Below, piece by piece: positions 17,453 through 26,085 of a stretch of 64,000 nucleotides of DNA (position 1 is the first letter of the stretch; every line of letters begins with the position of its first letter). Under the pieces are notes generated by a model, which did no database searches, was not told the origin of the DNA, and saw nothing but the letters and a program-made list of their open reading frames with translations. Where the stretch lies: contig NZ_JBDQQR010000001.1 in assembly GCF_039888675.1 (NCBI RefSeq), positions 1,674,001 through 1,738,000 of the forward strand, written 5' to 3'. A program made the translations under genes and the position numbers. Origin of the DNA: Mesorhizobium sp. CAU 1732 (GTDB taxonomy: Bacteria > Pseudomonadota > Alphaproteobacteria > Rhizobiales > Rhizobiaceae).

Positions 17453-18208
17453 ATGGAATGGCGTGACGAAGGCATCATCCTCGGCACGAGGAAGCATGGC
17501 GAGACAAGCGTCATCCTCGAGGTGATGACGCGCGCGCATGGCCGGCATCTGGGTCTGGTTCGCGGCGGCCGGTCGCGCCGCATGCAGCCCGTGCTTCAGC
17601 CCGGAAACCGCGTGGACCTGATCTGGCGCGCGCGCCTCGACGAGCATCTCGGCATGTATCAGGTCGAGGCGCTGGAGCTCCGCGCCGCGCGGTTGTTCGA
17701 CAGCGCCTGTGCCGTCTACGGTCTGCAGACGATCGCCTCGCATCTGCGCCTCCTGCCGGAACGCGACCCGCATGAAACGCTGTTCGAGACGCTGGACCTC
17801 TTGATCCGGCATCTGGAGGACGCGTCGTCCGCCGCCGAACTCGTCGTGCGTTTCGAATTGCTGATCCTGGACGAGCTTGGCTTCGGCCTCGATTTGTCGC
17901 AATGCGCCGCCACCGGCCGGCGCGAAGACCTGATCTACGTGTCTCCGAAATCGGGCCGCGCCGTCTCGCGCGAGGCGGGAGCGCCATGGGCCGACAAGAT
18001 GCTGGCCCTGCCGGCCTTCCTCAAGCACGGGTCCGGCATTCGCGGCGATCCGGCTGCGATGGAGGACGCGTTCCGGCTCACCGCCTATTTCTTCACCCGC
18101 CACGTCTACGAACCACGCGGCATGGAGCCCCCTGAAGCGCGGGCCGGCTTTCTCGCCGCCTTGCGCAAGCACGTCTTCAACGCGGACAATGGAGAGAATG
18201 CCGCATGA
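17453..18208 (+). CDS. recO: DNA repair protein RecO
   Basis: 251-residue recombination mediator acting with RecR/RecF to load RecA on SSB-coated DNA. The N-terminal OB-fold starts [41 protein letters not shown], matching the family. The helical C-terminal part contains [39 protein letters not shown], where a zinc-binding Cys set is common but only one Cys (QCA) is left here, so no zinc site is expected. Eighteen bases after era; its stop overlaps the thioesterase start by four bases. Confidence 0.95.
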   Translation: MEWRDEGIILGTRKHGETSVILEVMTRAHGRHLGLVRGGRSRRMQPVLQPGNRVDLIWRARLDEHLGMYQVEALELRAARLFDSACAVYGLQTIASHLRLLPERDPHETLFETLDLLIRHLEDASSAAELVVRFELLILDELGFGLDLSQCAATGRREDLIYVSPKSGRAVSREAGAPWADKMLALPAFLKHGSGIRGDPAAMEDAFRLTAYFFTRHVYEPRGMEPPEARAGFLAALRKHVFNADNGENAA

Positions 18209-18720
18209 GCGAAGTGGAACTGTTTCCCGGTCACGTATCGCGGCTGGGGCTTGGGAGCATACCGCCGGCCGACATCATGGAGTTCACCGGCCTCCAGCTT
18301 CTCCAGCGCGTCATCTCGGGCGAGTATCCCGCACCCAGCATCGCCGCGCGCATGAACTTCGTGCTCGTCGAGGCATCGGAGGGAAGGGCGGTGTTTCGCG
18401 GGCTGCCGAGCGATCGGCATCTCAATCCGCTTGGCGGCGTCCACGGCGGCTGGGCGGCGACCATCATGGACTCCGCGCTCGGCTGCTGCGTTCACACCTT
18501 GCTCGACCGGGGCGAGGCCTATTCGACCGCCGAAATGAAGCTCAACTACATCAGGCCGATCACGCCGAAGACCGGTGAGGTGACGTGCGAAGGCAAGGTC
18601 GTGCACAAGGGCAGGACGCTTGCCGTGTCCGAGGCGCGCCTGCTCGACGGCAACGGCAAGTTGCTGGCATTCGGCACCGAGACATGTGCCATCTTTCCTT
18701 TGAGGCCCGTTTCCGCCTAA
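18205..18720 (+). CDS. PaaI-family hotdog-fold thioesterase
   Basis: 171-residue predicted acyl-CoA thioesterase. The hotdog core has [21 protein letters not shown] (about residues 73-93), the typical HGG central helix motif, followed by [14 protein letters not shown] and [18 protein letters not shown]. The first about 45 residues are an extension not present in the shortest PaaI proteins. Overlap with the recO stop (ATGA) suggests co-translation, although a functional link to repair is not obvious. Acyl substrate unknown. Confidence 0.88.
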   Translation: MSEVELFPGHVSRLGLGSIPPADIMEFTGLQLLQRVISGEYPAPSIAARMNFVLVEASEGRAVFRGLPSDRHLNPLGGVHGGWAATIMDSALGCCVHTLLDRGEAYSTAEMKLNYIRPITPKTGEVTCEGKVVHKGRTLAVSEARLLDGNGKLLAFGTETCAIFPLRPVSA

Positions 18721-18783
18721 TACTTCGGCAGCACACCGCCGTAACCGCAGATTGCATAGCGGCGCGGTATGAGGGGAATCGGG

Positions 18784-21531
18784 ATGTACGAACTTCTGGC
18801 GATCGCGTTCGTCGTGACGATGATTGTGGTCTATCGACAGGGCCAAAAGCTCAAGCGGCTCGAAAGCGAGGTCGTCAAGCTGAGCCGCGAAATGCTGTCG
18901 CGGCCGGTATCCCCTGCGATCGAGGAGACGGTTCAAGCGCAGGCGGAACCGGCTGTCGAGCCGCTGACGCAGCCGGAAGCGGCATGGACGCCGGAGCCCG
19001 ATCCCGACGCGGAAGAAGAAGACGCGGAAACCGTCGGGCCATGGGCTCAGGCCGCGCGTGCGGCGTCGGAACGGGCCGAGACGAGCGAGCTTCCTTATGT
19101 GCTGCCGACGAAAGCGGCGGGCAATGCGGACATCGAAACGGCGCTTGGAACCCGCTGGGCAGTCTGGGTCGGCGGAATCGCGCTGGCGCTCGGTGGCATT
19201 TTCCTTGTGCGCTACTCCATCGAAGCCGGTATTTTCGGCCCCGGCGTCCGCCTGATCTTTGCAGCGGTCTTCGGTGTGGCTCTGGCTGGGGCGGGCGAAA
19301 TCGCACGCCGTCGTGGTTTTGCGAGCCCGATAGGCGGCATCGACAGCGCCTATATCCCGTCAATCCTGACGGCTGCGGCAGCCTTCGTGCTGTTCGGGGC
19401 GATCTTCGCCGCTCACGGCATCTACGGTTTCATCGGCCCCGCAGCAGCCTTCGCGCTGCTTGGACTGGTCGGTCTCGCGACGATCGGCGTGGCCTTGATC
19501 CATGGGCAGGCGCTCGCGGGACTAGGCTTGCTTGGCTCGTATTTGACGCCCGCGCTCGTCGCCTCCGCGGCGCCCAACCCCTGGTCGCTCTTCATCTATC
19601 TGGCGATCGTGCTATGCGCATCAATTGCCATCGCTTCGCTTCGCCGCTGGCGCTTCCTGTCCACGGCAAGCTATATCGGCGCAGGTCTCTGGAGCCTTCT
19701 CTACATCGTCGCATCGCGGGACATCGTGCCACTGCCGGTGATCGTCCTGCAACTTGCGGGCCTCGCAGTGCTTGGCGGCATATGGCTGAGGGGGGCAGCA
19801 GAAGGCGACGAAGGCAGGACCGACGCTCCGTCGGTCGCCTCAGGCATCTTCGCCGGACTGGTCGCCTTCTTCACGGCGGTCGGCGTCGTGGCGTCGATCG
19901 GTATCGGGCAGGTGAGCGTCGTCGGCGCGGTGCCGCTCTGGTCGTTCTTGCTGTTCGTGGCAATGCTCGCCACCGCTGCCTGGCGACGGCCGGCAACCCC
20001 GCTGCTCCACGCAGCCGGCACGGCGCTCGTCCTCTCACAGATTTGCGACATCGCGACCGGTAGTTACGTCGTCGAGCTGTGGGGTGGATCGTTCTCCTTC
20101 GACGGGGCGTGGCTCGGCTTCGGGAATGCGTTCTTCATCTATGCGGTCGCGCTGGCGGTGCTCTTTCTCGTTGGCGGACTGCTGATGGCGCGGCAGATCG
20201 TCGGGTCCCAGCGATACCGCGCGGCGATGTGGTCCTTCTGGGCCGCCGCCGTTCCCTTTGCCGTCCTGTTCACAGTATGGCTCACCTCCGGCAACCTCGA
20301 TATCGACTGGCGCTATGCGGGGATCGGCCTCGTGCTGGCTCTGGCGCTCGCCGCAGGCGGGGAAGCCACGGCACGGGCGGAAACGCCGCCTCTGCGCGGC
20401 GGATGGGCGGTCTCCTTCTCGCTGGCGGGTGCGGCGCTGTCGCTCGCCTATGTGTTGCTGGCGGGCTTCGGCCCCGTGTGGACGACCGTTCTGACCGGGC
20501 TCGCGGCGGCACTGCCCGCTGCCGTGACGCGGTTCCGCAGTTACCGCGCCCTCGGCTGGCTCTCGGCCGGCTTCGCCGCGATCGTGCTGGTGCGTGTGGC
20601 GTTCGAACCGACCATCGCCGGTTGGGATCGTCTCGGGACGACACCGGTCTTCAACGCGCTCTTACCCGGCTATCTCCTTCCGGCGCTCGCATTCGCCTAT
20701 GCCGCCTGGCAGTTGCAACGCACGACGGGCGGTCGCCCGAGGCTGATCATGGAGACGCTCGCCGCGCTGTTCACGCTTCTGGGTGTCGCCATGCTCGTGC
20801 GCCACGCCATGAATGGCGGCGTCATCGACGCAGGCGAGCCGTTCCTGGCCGAGCAGTCGATCTACACGCTCATCATGATCGGGGCGGGTGGCATCCTGCT
20901 CGCACTCGACGTTCGCTCGCCGAGCCCGGTCTTCCGCTATGGCTCGATGATTGCCGGCGTCTTGTCCGTCTTCACGATCGCGACGACGCATTTTATCGAC
21001 CTGAACCCGCTTGCCACCAACGATTCGACCGGCACGATTCCCGTCATCAACCTGATCCTGCTTGGCTATCTGCTGCCGGCGATCGCGATGGCGGCCGTTG
21101 CGCTCTACGCGCGCGGCAAGCGGCCGGGCTGGTACGTCTCGATGCTGGCGGTGGGTGCCGCCGCTCTTGCGTTCGCCTACGTGTCGCTGTCGGTGCGCCG
21201 CATCTTCCAGGGCGAGTTCATCGGTGCCTGGAAGGGCATGACCGGGCTGGAGAACTACACCTATTCTGCGGTGTGGCTGGCGCTCGGCGTCGCCATTTTG
21301 GTTGCGGGCGTGCGGCTGAGATCACGTGTGCTGCGCCTCGCCTCCGCCGGCCTCGTGGTGATCGCGGTCGCCAAGGTGTTCGTCTTCGACATGAGCGGGC
21401 TGGAAGGCGTGCTGCGCGCCCTGTCCTTCATGGGGCTCGGCGTCGTGCTCATCGGCATCGGCATGTTCTATCAGCGCATGCTGGTGAGCGAGGCGGCGAA
21501 GGAGGTGGCTACTCCGCCGGCTGAAGCGTAG
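18784..21531 (+). CDS. DUF2339 large multi-pass membrane protein
   Basis: 915-residue integral membrane protein of unknown function. The N-terminal helix (MYELLAIAFVVTMIVVYRQG) is followed by a coiled, acidic cytoplasmic stretch (about 20-110; EEEDAETVGPW). From about residue 115 to the end it consists of many hydrophobic segments, roughly two dozen, with short polar loops such as FGPGVRLIFAA and YIPSILTAAAAF, as in DUF2339. ATG 18784 is preferred because GAGGGG lies 7 bases upstream; ATG 18769 would add five residues. No enzyme motifs were seen. Its last 23 bases overlap the 3' end of the convergent MFS gene. Confidence 0.85.
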   Translation: MYELLAIAFVVTMIVVYRQGQKLKRLESEVVKLSREMLSRPVSPAIEETVQAQAEPAVEPLTQPEAAWTPEPDPDAEEEDAETVGPWAQAARAASERAETSELPYVLPTKAAGNADIETALGTRWAVWVGGIALALGGIFLVRYSIEAGIFGPGVRLIFAAVFGVALAGAGEIARRRGFASPIGGIDSAYIPSILTAAAAFVLFGAIFAAHGIYGFIGPAAAFALLGLVGLATIGVALIHGQALAGLGLLGSYLTPALVASAAPNPWSLFIYLAIVLCASIAIASLRRWRFLSTASYIGAGLWSLLYIVASRDIVPLPVIVLQLAGLAVLGGIWLRGAAEGDEGRTDAPSVASGIFAGLVAFFTAVGVVASIGIGQVSVVGAVPLWSFLLFVAMLATAAWRRPATPLLHAAGTALVLSQICDIATGSYVVELWGGSFSFDGAWLGFGNAFFIYAVALAVLFLVGGLLMARQIVGSQRYRAAMWSFWAAAVPFAVLFTVWLTSGNLDIDWRYAGIGLVLALALAAGGEATARAETPPLRGGWAVSFSLAGAALSLAYVLLAGFGPVWTTVLTGLAAALPAAVTRFRSYRALGWLSAGFAAIVLVRVAFEPTIAGWDRLGTTPVFNALLPGYLLPALAFAYAAWQLQRTTGGRPRLIMETLAALFTLLGVAMLVRHAMNGGVIDAGEPFLAEQSIYTLIMIGAGGILLALDVRSPSPVFRYGSMIAGVLSVFTIATTHFIDLNPLATNDSTGTIPVINLILLGYLLPAIAMAAVALYARGKRPGWYVSMLAVGAAALAFAYVSLSVRRIFQGEFIGAWKGMTGLENYTYSAVWLALGVAILVAGVRLRSRVLRLASAGLVVIAVAKVFVFDMSGLEGVLRALSFMGLGVVLIGIGMFYQRMLVSEAAKEVATPPAEA

Positions 21532-22741
21532 GCCGCTCGACCGGCTGTTCCTTGATCGGCCAATGCACCGCCGCGGCGAACAGGCCGAGGACAACGCCCA
21601 GCCACCAGACCGGATCGTAGCTGCCGAACTGGTCGTAGAGGTAGCCACCGAGCCAGACGCCAAGGAATGAGCCGATCTGGTGCGAGAAGAAGATGATGCC
21701 GCCGAGCAGGCCGAGATGCCTCGTGCCGAACATGATCGCGACGAGCGCATTCGTCGGCGGCACGGTCGACAGCCACAGCAGTCCCATGATGATCGAGAAC
21801 GTCACGACGGTGGCCGGCGTCTGCGGCAACAGCAAAAACGCGGTGACGAGGATCGAGCGCCCGAGATAGATCCAGACCAGAAACATCGGCTTGGAATAGC
21901 GCTGGCCGATCACGCCGGCCGACAGCGATCCGATGATGTTGAAGAAGCCGATCAGCGAAAGCGCGATCACGGCGTAGCGGGCGTCGATGCCGATGTCGGA
22001 AATGTAGGCCGGGAAGTGCGCGGTAATGAACGCGACCTGGAAACCGCAAACGAAAAAGCCTGAAAATAGGAGGACGTAGCTGCGATGCGCAAGCGCTTCT
22101 CGCAGTGCTTCGCCAGCCGTCTGCTGATAGGTCACCTGCTTGAGGCCGCTGGATGAGTTTCCGCGCAGCGGAATCGCGAGAACGGGGATGATGAGCATCA
22201 TCACGCTCATGATGACCAGCGTGTCGTACCAGCCGTAATTGGAAATCAGGCCCTGGCTCAGGGGGGCGAAGATGAACATGCCGGCCGAGCCGGCAGCGGT
22301 GCCGAGGCCGAAGACGAAGCTGCGGTTTTCCGGCGAGACGTTACGCGCGAACGCGGCCAGGACGATGCCGAACGAGCCCGACGCGACGCCGAGCCCGACG
22401 AGAACGCCGCCGCCGATGTGCAGCATGCCGGGCGTTGTCGCCATCGCCATCATCACGAGGCCCGCGCAATACATGAAACCGGAGAGGGACAGCACACGCC
22501 ATGTGCCGTATTTGTCGGCGAGTGCGCCGAAGATCGGCGTCCCGATGCCCCATGCCAGGTTCTGGATCGCCATCGCGAGGCCGAAGGTGGTGCGATCCCA
22601 GCCCTTTTCAGCCAGCATCGGGAGCTGGAAGAAACCCATCGCCGAGCGTGGACCGAAGGTCAGAGCCGCGATCAGGCAGCCGCAGATGATCAGGAGCCAT
22701 GGAATCCGCGAAACGGCGGGAGTGGCGGCGGACTGTGACAT
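21509..22741 (-). CDS. MFS transporter, 12 transmembrane segments
   Basis: 410-residue major facilitator. Twelve hydrophobic segments can be counted, with a polar central loop around residues 190-215. The A-like motif after TM2 reads GALADKYGTWR, and TM1 contains FGPRSAMGFFQLPMLAEKGWDRTTFGLAMAIQNL, resembling oxalate/formate-antiporter-like and monocarboxylate-type porters. Substrate cannot be read. A perfect 10-bp inverted repeat lies about 75 bases upstream of the start (22815-22846) and could be an operator. The 3' end overlaps the convergent DUF2339 gene by 23 bases. Confidence 0.88.
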   Translation of the reverse strand: MSQSAATPAVSRIPWLLIICGCLIAALTFGPRSAMGFFQLPMLAEKGWDRTTFGLAMAIQNLAWGIGTPIFGALADKYGTWRVLSLSGFMYCAGLVMMAMATTPGMLHIGGGVLVGLGVASGSFGIVLAAFARNVSPENRSFVFGLGTAAGSAGMFIFAPLSQGLISNYGWYDTLVIMSVMMLIIPVLAIPLRGNSSSGLKQVTYQQTAGEALREALAHRSYVLLFSGFFVCGFQVAFITAHFPAYISDIGIDARYAVIALSLIGFFNIIGSLSAGVIGQRYSKPMFLVWIYLGRSILVTAFLLLPQTPATVVTFSIIMGLLWLSTVPPTNALVAIMFGTRHLGLLGGIIFFSHQIGSFLGVWLGGYLYDQFGSYDPVWWLGVVLGLFAAAVHWPIKEQPVERPTLQPAE

Positions 22742-22814
22742 GGCAGGGATCCCCGAACTTGGATCATCACCTTTAGTCCAATCGTGCCATGAGGGACAAT
22801 CAATAGAACGGATC

Positions 22815-22846
22815 GATCGTTCAATTTTGTTGAAGCTTGAACGATC
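22815..22846. promoter_or_regulatory. Perfect 10-bp inverted repeat upstream of the MFS gene
   Basis: Arms GATCGTTCAA (22815-22824) and TTGAACGATC (22837-22846) are exact reverse complements separated by 12 bases. It lies between the MFS start codon (22741) and the LysM stop (22863), both on the minus strand. It could be an operator for the MFS promoter or the end hairpin of the LysM transcript. No U-tract follows on the minus strand, which favours the operator reading. Confidence 0.45.
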
Positions 22847-22862
22847 TGCCGGAGGCGCCTGC

Positions 22863-23315
22863 TCAAAACAGCGGCGGCGGGAAACCGGGTATCTGCGGCG
22901 CGTGGCCGGGCGGCAGCGGCAACTGGCCGGGCTGGTCGCCGAAGCCGCGCAGGATGTGTTGCTGCGGGATCGGCGCTGGCTGCGGCGGCAGGATCACCGT
23001 GGGCGAGTTGCCGCCGACGGACGGAGGAACCAGCGGCGGCATGATCGGCACAGTCGGTTGTCCGATGGTGATCTGCCGGGAGGGCAAAGCGGGCCGTGGC
23101 ACCGCTATGAACGTTCCCGCCTGAAGATTGACCGGGCTCAGCCCAGGATTGGCCTGCCGCAGCGTCTCAACGCTGATGCCGCACGCACGCGCGATGGAAC
23201 CCAGCGTGTCGCCATACTCGATGCCGATGCGGCTTGGGCACGCTGCATACGCCGACAATGGCGCGCACACGAATCCAGCCACGAAAACCCCGATGATCGC
23301 CCTGAACGTTGCCAT
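22863..23315 (-). CDS. Small exported LysM-domain protein with Pro-rich tail
   Basis: 150-residue predicted periplasmic protein. A signal peptide (MATFRAIIGVFVAGFVCAPLSAYA) is followed by a single LysM module (about 28-75: RIGIEYGDTLGSIARACGISVETLRQANPGL, then AGTFIAVPRP). The last about 70 residues are Pro/Gly/Gln-rich and probably extended (IMPPLVPPSVGGN, PLPPGHAPQIPGFPPPLF). LysM modules bind GlcNAc-containing glycans such as peptidoglycan. ATG 23315 is chosen for its AAAGGGTG Shine-Dalgarno and clean signal peptide; the reading frame is open further upstream. Divergent from the GNAT/peptidase gene. Function beyond wall binding is unknown. Confidence 0.8.
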   Translation of the reverse strand: MATFRAIIGVFVAGFVCAPLSAYAACPSRIGIEYGDTLGSIARACGISVETLRQANPGLSPVNLQAGTFIAVPRPALPSRQITIGQPTVPIMPPLVPPSVGGNSPTVILPPQPAPIPQQHILRGFGDQPGQLPLPPGHAPQIPGFPPPLF

Positions 23316-23484
23316 CACCCTTTCTGATCCGAAAAGCCCAGCGAAAGTAAGGCGGGCATGCTGCTGCTCGCGTGCGCCGACCGTCAAGTCACAATTCGGC
23401 CTTAATTCGGGAGCGTTAGCGGATTTCAGCTTGCGCGGAGGAAGGCGACACGCAGGCATCCCTCGATGAGGGGTTCCGGCCTTC

Positions 23485-24615
23485 ATGTTTGCAGGTCATC
23501 CTCTCCGCATGGCACCTCATCTCCGACCGGCCCGCGCCACCGATATCGACCGCCTCGTCGCGATCGAAAACCGCGCCTTCGAGCATGATCGCATATCACG
23601 CCGCTCCTTCCGTCAGCTTATCGAGCGCGAGACCGCAGATACGATCGTCGCCGAGATCAACGGGCTGATCGTCGGCTACTGCATGGTGCTCTATCGTGAA
23701 GGCAGCGGTGTCGCGCGCCTCTATTCGATCGCGGTGGATGCCGATCCCGGGCGAACCGGCGTCGGCCGCGCGCTGCTCGAAGCGGCCGAAGTGGCGGCCT
23801 TCGATGCGGCGCGATTGCTGCTGCGCCTCGAAGTACGCGAGGAAAATGGGCGCGCCATCGCGCTCTATCAGAAAAACGGCTACCGGCGGATCGGCCGCGA
23901 GGACGCCTATTATCACGACGGCGCAGCCGCGCTGCGCATGGAAAAGCTCCTGCGCGGCGATCACCCGGCGGCGACGCCAGTGCCCTATTACGAGCAGACG
24001 GTCGATTTTTCCTGCGGCCCATGCTGCCTCATGATGGCGAAGGCGTATTTCGAGCCTGACTTCGTGCCTGATCCCGTGATGGAAATCCGGCTCTGGCGGG
24101 AAGCGACGACTGTTTTCATGATGTCCGGTCCCGGCGGCTGCGAGCCGTTCGGTCTTGCGGTTGCCGCCTATGAGCATGGGCTGGCGGCGGAAATCATCGT
24201 GTCGTTTCACGGCGCGCTGTTCCTGCAATCCGTGCGCAGCGTCGAGAAGCGCAGGGTGATGGAACTTGCGCAGGTCGACTTTCGTTCTCGTGCCGAGCGC
24301 TACGGAATACCGGTCGCCTATCGCGCCTTCGGGCTCGAAGACATCCAGGCGGCCGTGTCGGAGAACAAATTGGTCGTGACCCTCATCAGCGGCTTCGTGA
24401 TGTTCGGCAAGAAGGTGCCGCATTGGGTGCTGGTGGTCGGCGATGACGGCGAGCATCTCATCATCCACGACCCCTGGGTCGAGGACGAGCACGGCGAGAC
24501 GATGGCCGACGCGGCCAACATACCCATCCCCTACGACATCTTCATGCGCATGGCGCAGTTCGGCCGCCCCGGCCTTCGCAGCGCCGTCATCCTCGGGAAA
24601 AAGCACACCTCATGA
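23485..24615 (+). CDS. GNAT acetyltransferase fused to C39-like cysteine peptidase
   Basis: 376-residue two-domain protein. Residues 10-155 form a GNAT (RimI-like) N-acetyltransferase, with the acetyl-CoA loop DADPGRTGVGRALLEAAE (86-103) and ALYQKNGYRRIGRED. Residues 160-372 form a C39/papain-like peptidase: EQTVDFSCGPC gives the oxyanion Gln171 and nucleophile Cys177, with His313 (VPHWVLVV) and Asp329 (IIHDPW). All catalytic residues appear intact. There is no signal peptide, so it should act in the cytoplasm. The stop overlaps the ATP-grasp start by four bases (ATGA). The start could be ATG 23485 or 23509. The domain pairing resembles amidoligase neighbourhoods described by comparative genomics; the substrate is unknown. 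Confidence 0.88.
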   Translation: MFAGHPLRMAPHLRPARATDIDRLVAIENRAFEHDRISRRSFRQLIERETADTIVAEINGLIVGYCMVLYREGSGVARLYSIAVDADPGRTGVGRALLEAAEVAAFDAARLLLRLEVREENGRAIALYQKNGYRRIGREDAYYHDGAAALRMEKLLRGDHPAATPVPYYEQTVDFSCGPCCLMMAKAYFEPDFVPDPVMEIRLWREATTVFMMSGPGGCEPFGLAVAAYEHGLAAEIIVSFHGALFLQSVRSVEKRRVMELAQVDFRSRAERYGIPVAYRAFGLEDIQAAVSENKLVVTLISGFVMFGKKVPHWVLVVGDDGEHLIIHDPWVEDEHGETMADAANIPIPYDIFMRMAQFGRPGLRSAVILGKKHTS

Positions 24616-26075
24616 CCTGGGTCATCCTGACCGGCCGGCAGAACGATCTCGATCCTGCCGCCACGCCGCACAAGATCATCACGAACAGGGATTATCTGAC
24701 CCATCCGGCGCTGTTCAAGGGACAGCGGCCGAAGGTCATCAACCTGTCGAACAATTACGCCTATCAGAGCCGTGGCTACTATGCTTCGCTGCTGGCGTCA
24801 TCGCGCGGCCACCGCGTGATCCCGACCGTTGAGACGATGATCGACCTGTCGGAAAAGAAGCTCTACGAGGCGGCACTTCCCGAGCTCGAACAGGCAATGA
24901 ACCGGCTGCGCAAGGATCTCGGCGGCCAGTTCCCGTCGCATATATCGGTGTTCTTCGGCATCGGGCCGTCCAAGGCGTGGGATCGGTTTGCGCGGTTGCT
25001 CTTCGACTGGTTTCGCGCGCCCGCGCTCGAAGTCACCATCAAGGACGCAAACGGCTGGGCGGCGATCGCCAAGATTGGCTTCCTGCCGCTCGCGCGCATG
25101 AAGGACGACGAGGAGGCGCGCTTCGTCGACGCGCTCGCCGCCTACACCAACCGCGAATGGCGCGACACGAAGACCCGTACCCCGGCTCGCTACACCTTCG
25201 CGACGCTGGTCGATGCCAAGGAAGAACTGCCGCCATCCTCCATCGCCTCGCTGCGCCACTGGTCGCGGATCGCCGAGAAGATGGGCGTCGAGGTCGAGCC
25301 GATCGCGAAGAAGGACCTTGCCAAGCTCGCCAATTACGACGCTCTGTTCATCCGCGAAACGACGTCGATCTCGAACCACACCTATCGGTTCGCGCGCCGC
25401 GCGCAGCAGGAGGGCATGCCCGTCATCGATGACCCGCTGTCGATGATCCGCTGTACCAACAAGGTCTATCTCAACGAACTGATGGCGGCCAACAAGGTGC
25501 CGGTCCCGCCGACCGTGATGATCGCCGGCACGGCGGACCTGCAACTGGCAGCCGACACGCTGGGCTTCCCGCTGGTGCTCAAGATCCCCGACAGCGCGTT
25601 TTCGCGCGGCGTGAAGAAGGCCGCGAACTTCGCCGAGCTGAAGACGCTGGCGACCAAGTGGCTGGAGGACTCCGACCTTCTCATCGCGCAGAAATACGTG
25701 CCGACGGACTATGACTGGCGCATCGGCGTGCTCGGCGGCCAGCCGCTCTTCGCCGTCCATTACCTGATGGCGAAAAAGCACTGGCAGATCGTCAATCACG
25801 ATCGCGGCGGCAAGCCGGACGAGGGCGGCTTCAAGCCGTTCACGCTGAAGCAGGCGCCCGCCGATGTGGTCGAGACGGCAGTGCGCGCGGCGCGTTGCAT
25901 CGGCGACGGGCTCTACGGTGTCGACCTCAAGGAAACAGCCGACGGCGTCTACGTGATCGAGGTCAACGACAACCCCAACCTCGACCATGGCTGCGAGGAT
26001 GTTGGCGAGAAGGACGAAGTCTGGGTGAGGCTTACCCAGTGGTTCCTAGACCGGCTGGAGAAGGCGGGGCGGTAG
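24612..26075 (+). CDS. RimK-like ATP-grasp ligase with RLPK-type N-terminal domain
   Basis: 487-residue predicted carboxylate-amine ligase. Residues 1 to about 200 form an N-terminal region starting MTWVILTGRQNDLDPAATPHKIITNRDYL, as in the RimK-like N-terminal (RLPK) family. The ATP-grasp fold fills about 225-485: KVPVPPTVMIAG, FPLVLKIPDSAFSRGVKKA (ATP-binding Lys and Gly-loop), LIAQKYVPTDYDWRIGVLGG, and the metal-binding VIEVNDNPNLDHGCEDVGE near the end. RimK relatives add glutamate or other amino acids to peptides. It overlaps the GNAT/peptidase gene and should be co-translated with it, suggesting that one ligates and the other trims or acetylates the same peptide. Substrate not known. Confidence 0.88.
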   Translation: MTWVILTGRQNDLDPAATPHKIITNRDYLTHPALFKGQRPKVINLSNNYAYQSRGYYASLLASSRGHRVIPTVETMIDLSEKKLYEAALPELEQAMNRLRKDLGGQFPSHISVFFGIGPSKAWDRFARLLFDWFRAPALEVTIKDANGWAAIAKIGFLPLARMKDDEEARFVDALAAYTNREWRDTKTRTPARYTFATLVDAKEELPPSSIASLRHWSRIAEKMGVEVEPIAKKDLAKLANYDALFIRETTSISNHTYRFARRAQQEGMPVIDDPLSMIRCTNKVYLNELMAANKVPVPPTVMIAGTADLQLAADTLGFPLVLKIPDSAFSRGVKKAANFAELKTLATKWLEDSDLLIAQKYVPTDYDWRIGVLGGQPLFAVHYLMAKKHWQIVNHDRGGKPDEGGFKPFTLKQAPADVVETAVRAARCIGDGLYGVDLKETADGVYVIEVNDNPNLDHGCEDVGEKDEVWVRLTQWFLDRLEKAGR

Positions 26076-26085
26076 CGTCTGCGCC

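Noticed and set aside
16373..18172. Minus-strand 599-codon frame across rnc, era and recO
   Set aside because: Overlaps three well-supported + strand genes and has shadow composition.
24612..26075. ATP-grasp gene considered as rimK for ribosomal protein S6
   Set aside because: The protein is much longer than RimK with a different N-terminal domain, and S6 in this window lacks a Glu-rich target tail.
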